In this document: positions 30,925 through 40,124 of the stretch, piece after piece | Numbering within the stretch: position 1 is the stretch's first letter | Layout of the letters: each line of letters opens with the position of its first letter | Virus record (IMG/VR): IMGVR_UViG_3300042691_015370 | Location: 62,001 to 126,000 of that record | Direction: 5' to 3' (one strand) | Source: a virus | DNA: 64,000 nucleotides | The notes under the pieces: model-generated | Told to the model about the DNA's origin: nothing | Database searches by the model: none | The model's input: only the letters and a program-made list of their open reading frames with translations | Program-made: the position numbers and the translations under genes

Positions 30925-31181
30925 TACGACCTACTTAAGTTCGCTATCTGCTCAGCAAGTTCATCAAATCTGTCCATGAACTCTTCATTCCAGATAACGT
31001 CTGAATCTGAGATCAGATCAAAAGCTGTATCGCAAAGCTCATTGATTTGGTCGAGAATCTCTTTGCGAAGCTTGTGAGCAGTCTCAGGAGGCAAGTAGTG
31101 ATCACACTCTCGTTCTTTGAAGCTCAACAGTGTCGCAATAGCTCTGTCTCTTCGTTTTCCTAAAAAAGCCTTCTTATCCAT
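30924..31181 (-). CDS. Small helical hypothetical protein
   Basis: 85 residues, highly charged and helical throughout (KLRKEILDQINELCDTAFDL, FMDRFDELAEQIANLSRS). The start has AAAGGAAA upstream. It abuts the 380-residue connector candidate with a 1-nt overlap, so the two are probably translated together. Family not recognised. Confidence 0.5.
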   Translation of the reverse strand: MDKKAFLGKRRDRAIATLLSFKERECDHYLPPETAHKLRKEILDQINELCDTAFDLISDSDVIWNEEFMDRFDELAEQIANLSRS

Positions 31182-31198
31182 CTTGTTTCCTTTTTCTG

Positions 31199-33739
31199 TT
31201 AAGGTACATATACACTTGTGACATCCCAGTCGCTTCCATTTGATGTCACCTCCAAATTTGTTCCAACAGCAGTAATTTCGTAATCGGCAGCACCATCCAC
31301 CGTCTCTCCCGATTGAGCATCAAGCCTCACAACTCCCCCAGTTGCGGCCACCCTCACTTTGATCGATCGACCGGGGCAAACGGTTGCACTTGGTAATTGA
31401 AGAACTAGTGTTGTCAGAGCAGTGTCTACAGTGATGTAGTCACCGGCAGAAACGTCATAGCCCGCACTCACTGTGACAGCGTTTGATGGACTGCCACTCA
31501 GGATGGAGTAGGAACCAACATAGGCACCCTGACCGTTCGTAGCGACAATGGCGCCACCACCGATAGCATTCCAACCCCCGGCAATCCACACACCGTCAGC
31601 CGTATCAAAATGCTCAGTCATCACAACTGCACCGTTGTGGATGGTGAGTAGACTCAGATCGTCCAGAACGAGCACACAAAACGTTCCGGTCTGAGCGTTG
31701 ATAGCAACATTTGTAGTGGTTCCGTTGGCGTTGAGCACGCTCAGGTTATTGCCCACCACATCTGTGGCGATCCAGTCAGGACGATAGGACCGGGAGACAC
31801 CTTCACCACCCGTGATGCCAGTGCGTCCCGACGGGCCTGCGACGGGTGTCATGCCGCGCTGCGTTGGGTCACCATACAGTCGAAACAAAGCACAGTACGC
31901 CCAGCGGGTGCCGGTGTAGCTAACATGATCGTAGTTGCCAATATCGGTATCGAGCATAGAGCCGAAACCAGTCGCACGAGTTGCCGGGGCGTTCAGATGC
32001 AACGTCCAGACCCCACCATTGCCATCACTGTTATTGAGGATGGTCAAATTTTGACCATCCTCAATAGCTTGACCACCGACATGGGTGGCGGTCCCGTCGA
32101 GCGGGAAGTCGGGGTCAAACGTGACGTACTTAGAGACATGCAGATGAGGCACAACAGGTGTGACCGGATGGTAGCGGTTCAGTCTGTTCTCTAGTGTATC
32201 AATACTACTTTCAATCTCAGACAAATCGATAATGGGAAGTATTTGCTCAAAGCTACTGTACCCCAGCGTAGCACCACCAATCAGATACAGCCAAGCCACC
32301 GAAGAGCCAAGACCGGGTGCAAGCTCGAACTTTGACACCAGCCACAGACCAGCGTCAGAAGTGTTCCATGAGCGGACCTTGACGAAAGCCCCATCACCGA
32401 CATGCTCAAACAGGCCGCTTGACTGACCAGAAATCTCATCGGGATTCGCTCCGAGCACGGCCAGCAAACGCGCATTGCCAACAGTAGGCAGTCCGCTGAA
32501 CATACCAACAGTCCACACACCCTGAAAGAAGGACCCACCAAAATCAGCCTCTGGATTACCAGAGATGAAAGCTACTCGCATAGATCCAGCACGCTCAGCA
32601 ACTTCATCAACCGCCTCAGGCAGCGTATCTGCATTCAGTCCCGAGGCAGTGTTGTCGTAGGGGTAAACCTGAGTCGTAAAGTTGCAGTCCATTCCATCGT
32701 TGGCAGTAAAAATGATGGAGTTGCCGTACTTGTCGCCAGAGCCAACATGGACAGGAGTGCCAGTAAAGAGAGAGTCAGCTTCCCAGCGGCCATTCAACTG
32801 ATGCACCCTATGGAAGTAGATGTCTCCGGGTTCAACTGACGATCCCCCGAAATCATCAACCTCAAGATAGGTGGGGTGATTCGTGCCGTTGGGTTGAACT
32901 TCGAACACTTCCCAGAAGCCATTGTGAGCCTCAGTTGGCTGCCCACCAAGACCAGCGACTCTGGGAGCAGTGAGTTCGATGCCATCAATATCAGATACGG
33001 CAGGAAGTCTCACGTCATCGGGGTCACCAGCAGCATGAGCCAGAAGCGCATCCCCATCAGTTCCATCATGATACCCAGCGGTAATAGAAGGAATGGGTCG
33101 TCGCTTCTCGACGCTGAAAGTAGTTACATCATCTACGACACTGACATCCAGCCCATATCCGGCAACAAGCTGGGAGCCAATAACTGCCTCCCTGACAAAG
33201 AGCGTGGCAGGTGCAGTGGGGTCCAAGGGATTGTTGTTCATACCAAAGAACGTGGCTGTAGCCTCAGCATAAAGGGAAGCCACAACTTGTTCACCGCCAA
33301 GCACCGGGATTCTCTCGCATGGACCAGATGCAGTGATTCTCCACAATCCAGCGCTTGGACCAGACAGTGACAACACAGTCACCCCAACACCCATCGACCT
33401 TGGGACGTTGGCAGCCTCGACCGTAACTCCATCAAGGCTCAGAAGATCAACTTCAGTAAAGTTGCCACCAACCAAATCAACGTCTGCACCAACAATGCCA
33501 TTGGCGACAAGATGACCACCAGAACCAGAGCCACCAGAGCCATCACCCGAAATACTGGGAAGTTCCGACCAAGTAGAAGAACCGTCCCCAATCTTCAGCG
33601 TTGCTGTGTCTTCGTCATAGCCAGCCCTACCACGAGCAAGCACCTTGTCGTTGGCCTCCCATTCGGCGGTCGTGCGGACTATTACCCCCGGTCCCGGTGG
33701 TCCCTGAACTCCATCTGTGACTACAACAACTCTACTCAT
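31199..33739 (-). CDS. Tail fibre with collagen-like start and tropism-determinant-type N-domain
   Basis: 846 residues; the ATG at 33739 overlaps the previous stop as TGATG. The N-terminus reads SRVVVVTDGVQGPPGPGVIV, a brief collagen-like patch shared with the other two fibre genes. Then comes WEANDKVLARGRAGYDEDTA...LKIGDGSSTWSELP, the signature of the short major-tropism-determinant-type domain found at fibre N-termini. A Gly/Ser linker leads to several beta domains. The last 90 residues (YDVSAGDYITVDTALTTLVL...TSNGSDWDVTSVYVP) resemble common fibre-tip domains. Likely host receptor recognition. A 35-bp DNA palindrome lies inside the gene. Confidence 0.75.
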   Translation of the reverse strand: MSRVVVVTDGVQGPPGPGVIVRTTAEWEANDKVLARGRAGYDEDTATLKIGDGSSTWSELPSISGDGSGGSGSGGHLVANGIVGADVDLVGGNFTEVDLLSLDGVTVEAANVPRSMGVGVTVLSLSGPSAGLWRITASGPCERIPVLGGEQVVASLYAEATATFFGMNNNPLDPTAPATLFVREAVIGSQLVAGYGLDVSVVDDVTTFSVEKRRPIPSITAGYHDGTDGDALLAHAAGDPDDVRLPAVSDIDGIELTAPRVAGLGGQPTEAHNGFWEVFEVQPNGTNHPTYLEVDDFGGSSVEPGDIYFHRVHQLNGRWEADSLFTGTPVHVGSGDKYGNSIIFTANDGMDCNFTTQVYPYDNTASGLNADTLPEAVDEVAERAGSMRVAFISGNPEADFGGSFFQGVWTVGMFSGLPTVGNARLLAVLGANPDEISGQSSGLFEHVGDGAFVKVRSWNTSDAGLWLVSKFELAPGLGSSVAWLYLIGGATLGYSSFEQILPIIDLSEIESSIDTLENRLNRYHPVTPVVPHLHVSKYVTFDPDFPLDGTATHVGGQAIEDGQNLTILNNSDGNGGVWTLHLNAPATRATGFGSMLDTDIGNYDHVSYTGTRWAYCALFRLYGDPTQRGMTPVAGPSGRTGITGGEGVSRSYRPDWIATDVVGNNLSVLNANGTTTNVAINAQTGTFCVLVLDDLSLLTIHNGAVVMTEHFDTADGVWIAGGWNAIGGGAIVATNGQGAYVGSYSILSGSPSNAVTVSAGYDVSAGDYITVDTALTTLVLQLPSATVCPGRSIKVRVAATGGVVRLDAQSGETVDGAADYEITAVGTNLEVTSNGSDWDVTSVYVP
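32032..32066. repeat. 35-bp perfect palindrome inside the fibre gene
   Basis: The left arm TATTGAGGATGGTCAAA (32032-32048) is the exact reverse complement of the right arm TTTGACCATCCTCAATA (32050-32066), with one central base. In the fibre frame it encodes IEDGQNLTILN. A 17-bp arm with a 1-base centre is far beyond chance in coding DNA of this length. Confidence 0.85.
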
Positions 33740-33942
33740 CACACACCTTCTTCTTCAAATACACTTGGATCTACATAATACGTAGGCTCTATAACCTCGT
33801 AAGCGCCTAAAGTTCCTTCTGGAATAAGATCCTTCATCGATGCCGGAATCCCATGTAATATAACGCCACATTGATTCGCAATTGCTGTTTCACGCACCGC
33901 ATTAGATGTTGGTAATGGTTCATTCGTAATCCAGAATTTCAT
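33739..33942 (-). CDS. Small protein between fibre genes
   Basis: 67 residues (FWITNEPLPTSNAVRETAIA...). ATGA overlap with the collagen-like fibre gene upstream and TGATG with the fibre gene downstream, so translation is coupled. Family not recognised; a fibre-associated chaperone or attachment protein is possible. Confidence 0.5.
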   Translation of the reverse strand: MKFWITNEPLPTSNAVRETAIANQCGVILHGIPASMKDLIPEGTLGAYEVIEPTYYVDPSVFEEEGV

Positions 33943-36323
33943 GATGCCCCCAGAAGAACAAGCGTATTACCAGCAGAACCATTTGTTCCAGCAGTTCCAG
34001 TTCCGCGACCAGATGCTCCAGTTCCACCATTTACCTGAAGTGTGAACGAGTGCGAAGTAGAACCAGTAATTAAAGCAATGAATCCACCACCACCACCAGC
34101 CCCACCACCGGTATTGTTATTGTCAGCCGTCCGCTGCGCGCCATCGCCGCCGTTGGCCCTGATAGTGCCACTCCCAGCTACTTCACGGGCCTTGATGAAC
34201 AAGAAGCCACCCCCGGCGCCGCCACCGCCGCCAAGCGCAGAGCCATTACCACCACCCGACCCGCCGCCGCGACCCGCACAAACAATGAGAGGCGAAGCCG
34301 AGTTACGAGAGAAAACGATACCTTGCTCCAGCATAACGACATGCGACCTCAACGCCGCTTCCGTGGTTGACGACAAGGTTGCAGCAACACCTGAGCCACC
34401 ACCTGAGCCACTAGATCCCGAACCACCAGTTCCTCCTGCACCACCGAAGGCAATAATATTGCCATTCAAAGGATTGGTGGTTGGTGATCCGGCAACACCA
34501 GCAGTGCTTGTTCCTGTGCCACCCGCTGCGCTGTTGGTACCTGTACCGGGGGCAGCTATAAAGCTTCCGCCAGTCACACCGCTGGCACTGCCGCCGTTGG
34601 CGCTAATGGTGCCATTTACAGTCAAAGTTCCTGACACATAGATAATCCCATGGACCGTCAACACGACGCCCGGATCAATGGTCAAGTTACGATAGTGTTT
34701 GATACCATTGCCAGTGTAAAAGTTCGAAGTAATGGTGGTATCAACAGCAATAGTAACATCACCATCAGCACCAGTTCCAAAAGCCACCGATGGACCAACT
34801 GCGCCATCTACGCCATCTACGCCATCAGCGCCATCAGCGCCATCAGCACCGGCTGGGCCGGGATCTCCTTGAATGCCCTGAATGCCCTGTAAACCTTGCG
34901 GGCCAATCAAAGAAACACCACTGGGCCAAACTCCAGCAGCCTTAGGTCCAAACAGATAGTTAGTATCTGTTCTTATGTAGAAATCACCGTCTACTCCTTG
35001 AGTTGTGGGATCAACCGTTCCGTGTAGAACAGTCTTGCCGTCAACTCCGTTCGCACCTGCTGCGCCATCTGCGCCAGCGGGACCGGGGTCGCCCTGTGGC
35101 CCCTGTGCGCCATCTGCGCCAGCGGGTCCCTGAATGCCCTGTATACCCTGAATACCTTGGATGCCCTGAATACCCTGTTCTCCCTGTGGTCCCTCGGGAC
35201 CAATCAGAGGAAGGCCCGCAGGCCAAATTCCAGAAGCTTTAGGGCCAAATAGTGTACTCGTATCAGTCCTAATGTAGAAGTCTCCATCAACTCCTTCGGT
35301 CGTAGGATCAACTGTACCATTCAGAACAGTTTTACCATCTACACCATCTACACCATCTACACCATCGTTGCCGGGTGGGCCTTGTTCGCCAGTAGCACCA
35401 GCAGGGCCGGGATCTCCTTGTATCCCCTGTATTCCCTGTTCGCCCTGAATACCTTGAGTTCCTTGTATACCTTGCTCTCCCTGAGCGCCTTGAGGACCAA
35501 CTAAAGAAGCAAGCCAATCCTGCTCAGTCCCAACAAAACCATTGGCAACAGCAACCTCGTAAGCCGATAGACCATCGTCTCCGTCTATTCCCGGCTCACC
35601 TTGTATGCCCTGTACGCCGGGATCGCCTTGAGGACCGGGATCGCCTTGTGCGCCATCATTACCCGGTGGACCGGGATCACCGGGTAAGCCGGGTTCTCCC
35701 TGTGGTCCCTGCTCTCCCTGTGGACCTATAAGAGATACCCCAGCAGGCCACACGTCAGCAGCTTTGGGACCAAAGATAGTACTAGTATCAGTGCGGATAT
35801 AGAAATCCCCATCTATACCCTCTGTAGTTGGATCTACTGTGCCACTCAGAAAACCGCCGCCACTACCACCAGACGGACTAACGTTTATGACACGCCAAAC
35901 TCCAACATAACGAAGCAAAATAATGGCGGTGCCGTTAGGAACGACCAACTCTGTGACCATCTCGTTGCTGACGTTAAAGATCACCTCGTCATTCTCATGA
36001 GGAATGACAGTCAAGTCGTCCATCCATGCAGAGATCACAAATGCCTGTGGGGTTTCGGGCTGAGTACTGATCTCTGGGAGATTAATCGTGCCTGTGCCAC
36101 CGACAACACCATCTGTAGCAGCAAGCGTAACTGTATCTCCCATAAGAGTTTGTTCTGAAGGCAGGAACAATGCCTCACCGGGTGGACCGGGGTCGCCCTG
36201 TGGGCCGGGATCGCCGGGGTCACCGGGAGCACCAGCAGGACCGGGAGGACCCTGTTCACCGTTGACAAACACCTCAACCGGCGATTCCGTAGGTATGACG
36301 ACGACTACTGTTTCATCAGACAT
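33939..36323 (-). CDS. Collagen-like tail fibre
   Basis: 794 residues dominated by Gly-X-Y tracts (GPPGPAGAPGDPGDPGPQGD and three later blocks rich in GIQ, GDP and GADGADGVDG), which form trimeric collagen-like rods in phage fibres. The tracts are interrupted by three copies of a roughly 45-residue unit: GTVDPTTEGVDGDFYIRTDT then FGPKA...WPAGVSLIGPQG. There is also one GLSAYEVAVANGFVGTEQDW insert. The C-terminus (about 500-794) is a Gly/Ala-rich beta structure (TFGGAGGTGGSG-like runs), probably the distal knob. The N-terminal VEVFVNGEQGPPGP matches the other fibre starts. Confidence 0.8.
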   Translation of the reverse strand: MSDETVVVVIPTESPVEVFVNGEQGPPGPAGAPGDPGDPGPQGDPGPPGEALFLPSEQTLMGDTVTLAATDGVVGGTGTINLPEISTQPETPQAFVISAWMDDLTVIPHENDEVIFNVSNEMVTELVVPNGTAIILLRYVGVWRVINVSPSGGSGGGFLSGTVDPTTEGIDGDFYIRTDTSTIFGPKAADVWPAGVSLIGPQGEQGPQGEPGLPGDPGPPGNDGAQGDPGPQGDPGVQGIQGEPGIDGDDGLSAYEVAVANGFVGTEQDWLASLVGPQGAQGEQGIQGTQGIQGEQGIQGIQGDPGPAGATGEQGPPGNDGVDGVDGVDGKTVLNGTVDPTTEGVDGDFYIRTDTSTLFGPKASGIWPAGLPLIGPEGPQGEQGIQGIQGIQGIQGIQGPAGADGAQGPQGDPGPAGADGAAGANGVDGKTVLHGTVDPTTQGVDGDFYIRTDTNYLFGPKAAGVWPSGVSLIGPQGLQGIQGIQGDPGPAGADGADGADGVDGVDGAVGPSVAFGTGADGDVTIAVDTTITSNFYTGNGIKHYRNLTIDPGVVLTVHGIIYVSGTLTVNGTISANGGSASGVTGGSFIAAPGTGTNSAAGGTGTSTAGVAGSPTTNPLNGNIIAFGGAGGTGGSGSSGSGGGSGVAATLSSTTEAALRSHVVMLEQGIVFSRNSASPLIVCAGRGGGSGGGNGSALGGGGGAGGGFLFIKAREVAGSGTIRANGGDGAQRTADNNNTGGGAGGGGGFIALITGSTSHSFTLQVNGGTGASGRGTGTAGTNGSAGNTLVLLGAS

Positions 36324-37224
36324 ACTCGTACTCCATCAAAACACCCAAGGACTGACCGAAGTTCTGAAGCACCAACTGAGTCCAAGGAGAAGCGTCCAAA
36401 GCTTGACCAGAAGAATGATTGTAACGATAACGCTCCACTAAGCCAGCAGTACCCATTGTCGTGTTCACGGCCCTTGTAGCAGCCCTAAAGCTACGCAATG
36501 TAACAGAGCCAGCGTTCTGCCCCTGATGCATCAAAAGGTAACGACCGGGCTGAAGGGTGACAGGGGTAATTGTTTGTCTCTTAGGGCCAGTGCTGCTGAT
36601 AGTCAGATTGGCCTGAGCTAGCACAGCGCCAGTTGGTTGGTTACGGGTATCGGCAGCGATGATCCCAACTCTCAGGGTTGTTTCAGATCCAGTAAATACA
36701 ACCTCAGTATCAAAGGCTTTGACGGAAATGGGGGCATCTACTTCAAAACTGTTGAATGATCTGTAAGTACCAGCCGTCATGGTACTTACTGCATACACAT
36801 TTGTTGTTGGTAAGCCCAACAGGTCAGTAGATCCAGTTCTAGGCATGCCTCTAGCGAACGTGCCACCATCATTACCATCAGCACCCGGAGGACCTTGTAG
36901 GTCATCTAATAGAACTAGATTCTCCCAGTCAGGATCTCCTACTAATCGCCATTTGATGTAAGTAGCATCAGCAGATAGCTCAACCTCTCGCCCATCAGCA
37001 CCATCAGCACCGTTGATGCCAGCTTGCCCATCTGCGCCTCTTGGGCCGGGGGAAACTACGCCGATAACAATGGTTTTCTCATCCTGAGCTACAGGAATCG
37101 GCACCTCTTCATCATCTGGCAATTCTTCTAACGATGTACCAACAGCGCCAGAAGGAAAGAGAAACTCATCCTCGTCTTCTACGATAATAACTGTGTTGTC
37201 TTCATTAGGGTTCACATCAACCAT
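36316..37224 (-). CDS. Fibre-like protein with short collagen patch
   Basis: 302 residues. Acidic N-terminus (EDNTVIIVEDEDEFLFP), then VIGVVSPGPRGADGQAGING and a second short Gly-X-Y patch (GPPGADGNDG). These flank REVELSADATYIKWRLVGDP, a unit often found before collagen-like tracts in phage fibres. The C-terminal 150 residues are a beta domain (DAPISVKAFDTEVVFTGSET). It overlaps the big collagen-like fibre gene by 8 nt and may be its partner at the same attachment site. Confidence 0.65.
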   Translation of the reverse strand: MVDVNPNEDNTVIIVEDEDEFLFPSGAVGTSLEELPDDEEVPIPVAQDEKTIVIGVVSPGPRGADGQAGINGADGADGREVELSADATYIKWRLVGDPDWENLVLLDDLQGPPGADGNDGGTFARGMPRTGSTDLLGLPTTNVYAVSTMTAGTYRSFNSFEVDAPISVKAFDTEVVFTGSETTLRVGIIAADTRNQPTGAVLAQANLTISSTGPKRQTITPVTLQPGRYLLMHQGQNAGSVTLRSFRAATRAVNTTMGTAGLVERYRYNHSSGQALDASPWTQLVLQNFGQSLGVLMEYEYV

Positions 37225-37233
37225 CAGAACCCC

Positions 37234-37614
37234 TTATCTCGTTATTTCGCCAGTAACCTTAAACTTACCCTCTAGCGGACAGTCAACATCTCCACCCGGA
37301 CTAACAATCTCAATATCCCATAAGTAGGAACCAATAGGGAAAGTGGAGGTAAATTCATCAGAAATGAACAAGCTCAAGGTAGCAGTCTCTGTATCAATCG
37401 TAATAGTACCATATGCGCCAGATACTGGAGGATTCTCCACATACTCTGTCTTGAGTTCAACTAACACATCTTCTGCGTCAATGTTTGCACGAACCTGCAT
37501 ACGAGCCGTGAAGCCAGTAAAGTCCCATAGATTATCGTGACGAGTCTTAAACGTAAACTGCTTGCGGAAAGTAGTTCCAGCTTTGCATTTGAGATCATAC
37601 TTTGATGTATCCAT
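37234..37614 (-). CDS. BppU N-terminal-like baseplate/fibre-base protein
   Basis: 126 residues from the ATG at 37614 (TAATG junction with the previous gene). An upstream in-frame start would overlap that gene without need. DLKCKAGTTFRKQFTFKTRH, WDFTGFTARMQVRANI, ...SYLWDIEIVSPGGDVDCPLE, GKFKVTGEITR matches the small immunoglobulin-like fold seen at the N-terminus of baseplate upper proteins. The neighbouring fibre genes suggest an adaptor holding fibres. Confidence 0.6.
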   Translation of the reverse strand: MDTSKYDLKCKAGTTFRKQFTFKTRHDNLWDFTGFTARMQVRANIDAEDVLVELKTEYVENPPVSGAYGTITIDTETATLSLFISDEFTSTFPIGSYLWDIEIVSPGGDVDCPLEGKFKVTGEITR

Positions 37615-37976
37615 TACGCCTCCCAAGCTGGTGTGGCTACGATCAGATCTCCAACCCAACGGTCACCGGGAGTAGCATCCTGAGGAACTGAGATGTAGTA
37701 CTCGTTTACAACATTGCTGGTGTTGCGTTCTGTTTCAGTAATCTTGTAGACGCTATCTGCTGGAGATACCAGATCATTCTCAATGACCTCAACTTCCCAC
37801 TTCCCTGTTGAGTCCGTCTCAGTTTGATACGTTCCCTTCAGCATGGCTTCGCCCTCAGTGTGGAGGGCAACGGCTGAAACATCAGTGTCCCAAGAAAGCG
37901 TGACAGCGACGTCAAAATCATCTTGATAGCTGCCACCGGCAGGCTTTTTGATAGTGTTGAAAATCGTCACAGCCAT
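37614..37976 (-). CDS. Small beta-sandwich virion protein
   Basis: 120 residues, strand-rich (KPAGGSYQDDFDVAVTLSWD, STGKWEVEVIENDLVSPADS, VNEYYISVPQDATPGDRW). It looks like an immunoglobulin or fibronectin-type domain. Lies 2 nt after the tail terminator candidate and overlaps the next gene by TAATG. Probably a fibre-base or neck decoration component. Confidence 0.5.
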   Translation of the reverse strand: MAVTIFNTIKKPAGGSYQDDFDVAVTLSWDTDVSAVALHTEGEAMLKGTYQTETDSTGKWEVEVIENDLVSPADSVYKITETERNTSNVVNEYYISVPQDATPGDRWVGDLIVATPAWEA

Positions 37977-37978
37977 AG

Positions 37979-38497
37979 TCAGTCCCTGTCATCCCGGTAA
38001 GTGTCAATAATATCAACGGCAATGGTCCACCAATACTTATTGAAGCTCAGGTCCCAACTGCGATTCTTCATTACTTCAAAATCCTCGAAATCGCAACGGA
38101 AAAGGAATGAGTCATCAACTCCGAGATCCAATACTTCAAAGCTCGTATCATCATAAATATCTGTAAACTTCCCCCGGATTAGATCATAAATGTCTCCAGT
38201 CAGGTGCTGACCAACAGCATTATTTTCAGCAAACACCTCAATGAAGGCATTGATCGTATTCTCTTGCAGGCTCCAGTCTTGGCCCATACCCATCTCTTCA
38301 AAAGAGAAATCTTCAATCATGACGCCAATAAGGTTAGGGGTAACTTCTTCAGAAGGCTCAACTTGATCAGCAATAATTCTGACAGTCTTGTGAGGGCGTC
38401 CAGCATCAAACCAACCAAGAGTGTCAAGCCCTTCTTCGATATGGCGCTTCAGATTGTCTTTAATTAACCGCTGTCGTTTACCACCTACGTAAGCCAT
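37979..38497 (-). CDS. Tail terminator/completion protein candidate
   Basis: 172 residues. RQRLIKDNLKRHIEEGLDTL at the N-terminus, then PNLIGVMIEDFSFEEMGMGQ and a long alpha/beta domain ending DLSFNKYWWTIAVDIIDTYR. The short N-terminal helix followed by strand-helix-strand is the usual tail terminator pattern, and the position after head-closure-type genes fits. No sequence-level family hit can be claimed. Confidence 0.5.
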   Translation of the reverse strand: MAYVGGKRQRLIKDNLKRHIEEGLDTLGWFDAGRPHKTVRIIADQVEPSEEVTPNLIGVMIEDFSFEEMGMGQDWSLQENTINAFIEVFAENNAVGQHLTGDIYDLIRGKFTDIYDDTSFEVLDLGVDDSFLFRCDFEDFEVMKNRSWDLSFNKYWWTIAVDIIDTYRDDRD

Positions 38498-38512
38498 AAC
38501 TCACCCTTGTCC

Positions 38513-38968
38513 TTATGATTCATCGATCGCCGTAAGCCATACACGATAAATCGTGACAGGTCCCAAACCCAACGGTGGCTCCACGAAATCTATTACGTAA
38601 GTGTTTCCACCAATTTTCGCCTGCGTTGCGCCATCAATCTCTGGAAAGTGTGTGTCCAAAATCGTGACAACTACACGAGGATTCTCAAACTGACCAATGG
38701 CCGTACCATCTGGACGACGGTTCGAAAACTCAACGGCTGCGGGAATCTGCACATCATCGTGCTCTTCTACAGAAGTTGGCACAGCAGTGAAGTCGTAAGG
38801 ATTGCCCTTCTCGTCAGCTTTTGTGAAGGTGCGTTCTACGGGCCACTGAAAGGTGATGCGCTCAGACTCTGCCAATGGCAGAGCCATCTCCATGGTCGAA
38901 GTAATGGCAGAGCGGAAAGCGTCTGCATCAAAGCCCGTCAAGAAGTTCGGATCAGTGGGATTAGCCAT
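38513..38968 (-). CDS. Head-closure/neck protein candidate
   Basis: 151 residues. A short helical start (DADAFRSAITSTMEMALPLA) is followed by beta structure (VPTSVEEHDDVQIPAAVEFS, GGNTYVIDFVEPPLGLGPVT). This small-beta-barrel pattern with a C-terminal VTIYRVWLTAIDES strand is common in head-closure proteins. Overlaps the upstream connector gene by 1 nt. Confidence 0.5.
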   Translation of the reverse strand: MANPTDPNFLTGFDADAFRSAITSTMEMALPLAESERITFQWPVERTFTKADEKGNPYDFTAVPTSVEEHDDVQIPAAVEFSNRRPDGTAIGQFENPRVVVTILDTHFPEIDGATQAKIGGNTYVIDFVEPPLGLGPVTIYRVWLTAIDES

Positions 38969-39468
38969 CAGTTAGTCCAGAAGTCCATAAGCCCGTCACG
39001 CATCGCATAGTCCCGCTGACGGATCGAATCCACATAGATGGTGGAAACCCCATTGAGGGCCGAGAGACGCTCTAGGATGTCGTCACGCTGCTTTAGGAGA
39101 GAATCCAGCAGAGCCTTCAGTACCCCAGCGGACTGCTCAGTCTCGTACTCGACCGGGCCAGCCTTCGCCTTGAAGCGTGTCTTAATCTGCATAAGGTCGT
39201 TTTGCACTTTGTGCAGACCGCAGTAGAAGATCACAATTTGCTGAAGATCACGTCCAAAGGTTGCGGAGCCAGTGAGTGGCGAAACGACACCATCCTCATT
39301 GCACGTAAATCCACTGATCAAACCATCGTTATATGCCATCCAAAATGCTGTCTTCAGACGACTAATCCACTCATCATCACTAACAGCATCATAGAAATCG
39401 GCTTGGCCGGGGGCTGTAAGAGAGATAGCGAGATCTGGGATCAATTCAGAAAGATCTACGTTCGCCAT
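38968..39468 (-). CDS. Head-tail connector (adaptor) candidate
   Basis: 166 residues, all-helical. WISRLKTAFWMAYNDGLISG, a QQIVIFYCGLHKVQNDLMQI helix, then VLKALLDSLLKQRDDILERL and a C-terminal YVDSIRQRDYAMRDGLMDFW. Helical bundle adaptors occupy this position, after the capsid gene and before head closure. Assigned by position and fold pattern. Confidence 0.5.
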   Translation of the reverse strand: MANVDLSELIPDLAISLTAPGQADFYDAVSDDEWISRLKTAFWMAYNDGLISGFTCNEDGVVSPLTGSATFGRDLQQIVIFYCGLHKVQNDLMQIKTRFKAKAGPVEYETEQSAGVLKALLDSLLKQRDDILERLSALNGVSTIYVDSIRQRDYAMRDGLMDFWTN

Positions 39469-39516
39469 GATTGCCTCCTATCGCATTAGAACGACATCCG
39501 GGGCAAAATTTCAAAC

Positions 39517-40059
39517 TCAGAAATCTACGTTACTAAAGCTCGTATTCTTCATCGGAGCGGGCGCAACAGCAGTCTGAGTGACCTCAACTACATCCACGTT
39601 GCCACGAACCTCTGCCAGACGTGCCTCAATAGCCTTGTACTGAGCCATGGTCACATTTAGGCCAGACTCTTCTTCCTTTGCCATCTCGTTCATACGGGAA
39701 AGTGCAATGGCATTAGTGATCGTACCAAGACGGTTCTTGAACGCAGCGCCCTTGAGCTTGAAGATGTCACGCATGTCATCCTCAGAAAGAAGATTGGGAT
39801 TGTTGGCAATCTCCTGATAATCCTCAGCAGTGTCAACAAGACGCACAGGCGTCAGAGTTCCATTCATGAACAGATCCTTGTCAGGCGAGGCAGCACGATC
39901 CTGATTGATCTGGCGTTCCTCGGTAGTAATCAGCACCTTTGCACCGGAACGAACCGGGGTGTGCTTCAGCTTGTTGGTGTGGGGGTCAATGGTTTGAATC
40001 CAGACCTCGCCAGCACCGGCATTAGTCCAAGTTTCCTTGTCAGTCTTGCTATCAGACAT
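39517..40059 (-). CDS. Hypothetical protein downstream of the capsid gene
   Basis: 180 residues. The N-terminus is a small beta region (AGEVWIQTIDPHTNKLKHTP, SGAKVLITTEERQIN) and the remainder is helical (AFKNRLGTITNAIALSRMNE, AQYKAIEARLAEVRGNVDVV). Starts after the capsid terminator with AGGAGA upstream. Could be a virion or assembly protein; the function is not recognised. Confidence 0.5.
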   Translation of the reverse strand: MSDSKTDKETWTNAGAGEVWIQTIDPHTNKLKHTPVRSGAKVLITTEERQINQDRAASPDKDLFMNGTLTPVRLVDTAEDYQEIANNPNLLSEDDMRDIFKLKGAAFKNRLGTITNAIALSRMNEMAKEEESGLNVTMAQYKAIEARLAEVRGNVDVVEVTQTAVAPAPMKNTSFSNVDF

Positions 40060-40124
40060 AAAAATCTCCTATCGTCCTTTAATCATCATACACCATCCGC
40101 AGGTGCATTAAACACAAAAAACAC

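Noticed and set aside
34042-34641. 199-residue plus-strand frame, Pro-rich
   Set aside because: It is the antisense shadow of the Gly-rich end of the collagen-like fibre; Gly codons read backwards give Pro. No ribosome site.
34800-35480. CRISPR-like tandem repeats
   Set aside because: The short units are Gly-X-Y codons of the collagen-like fibre, with no spacer structure and no cas genes.
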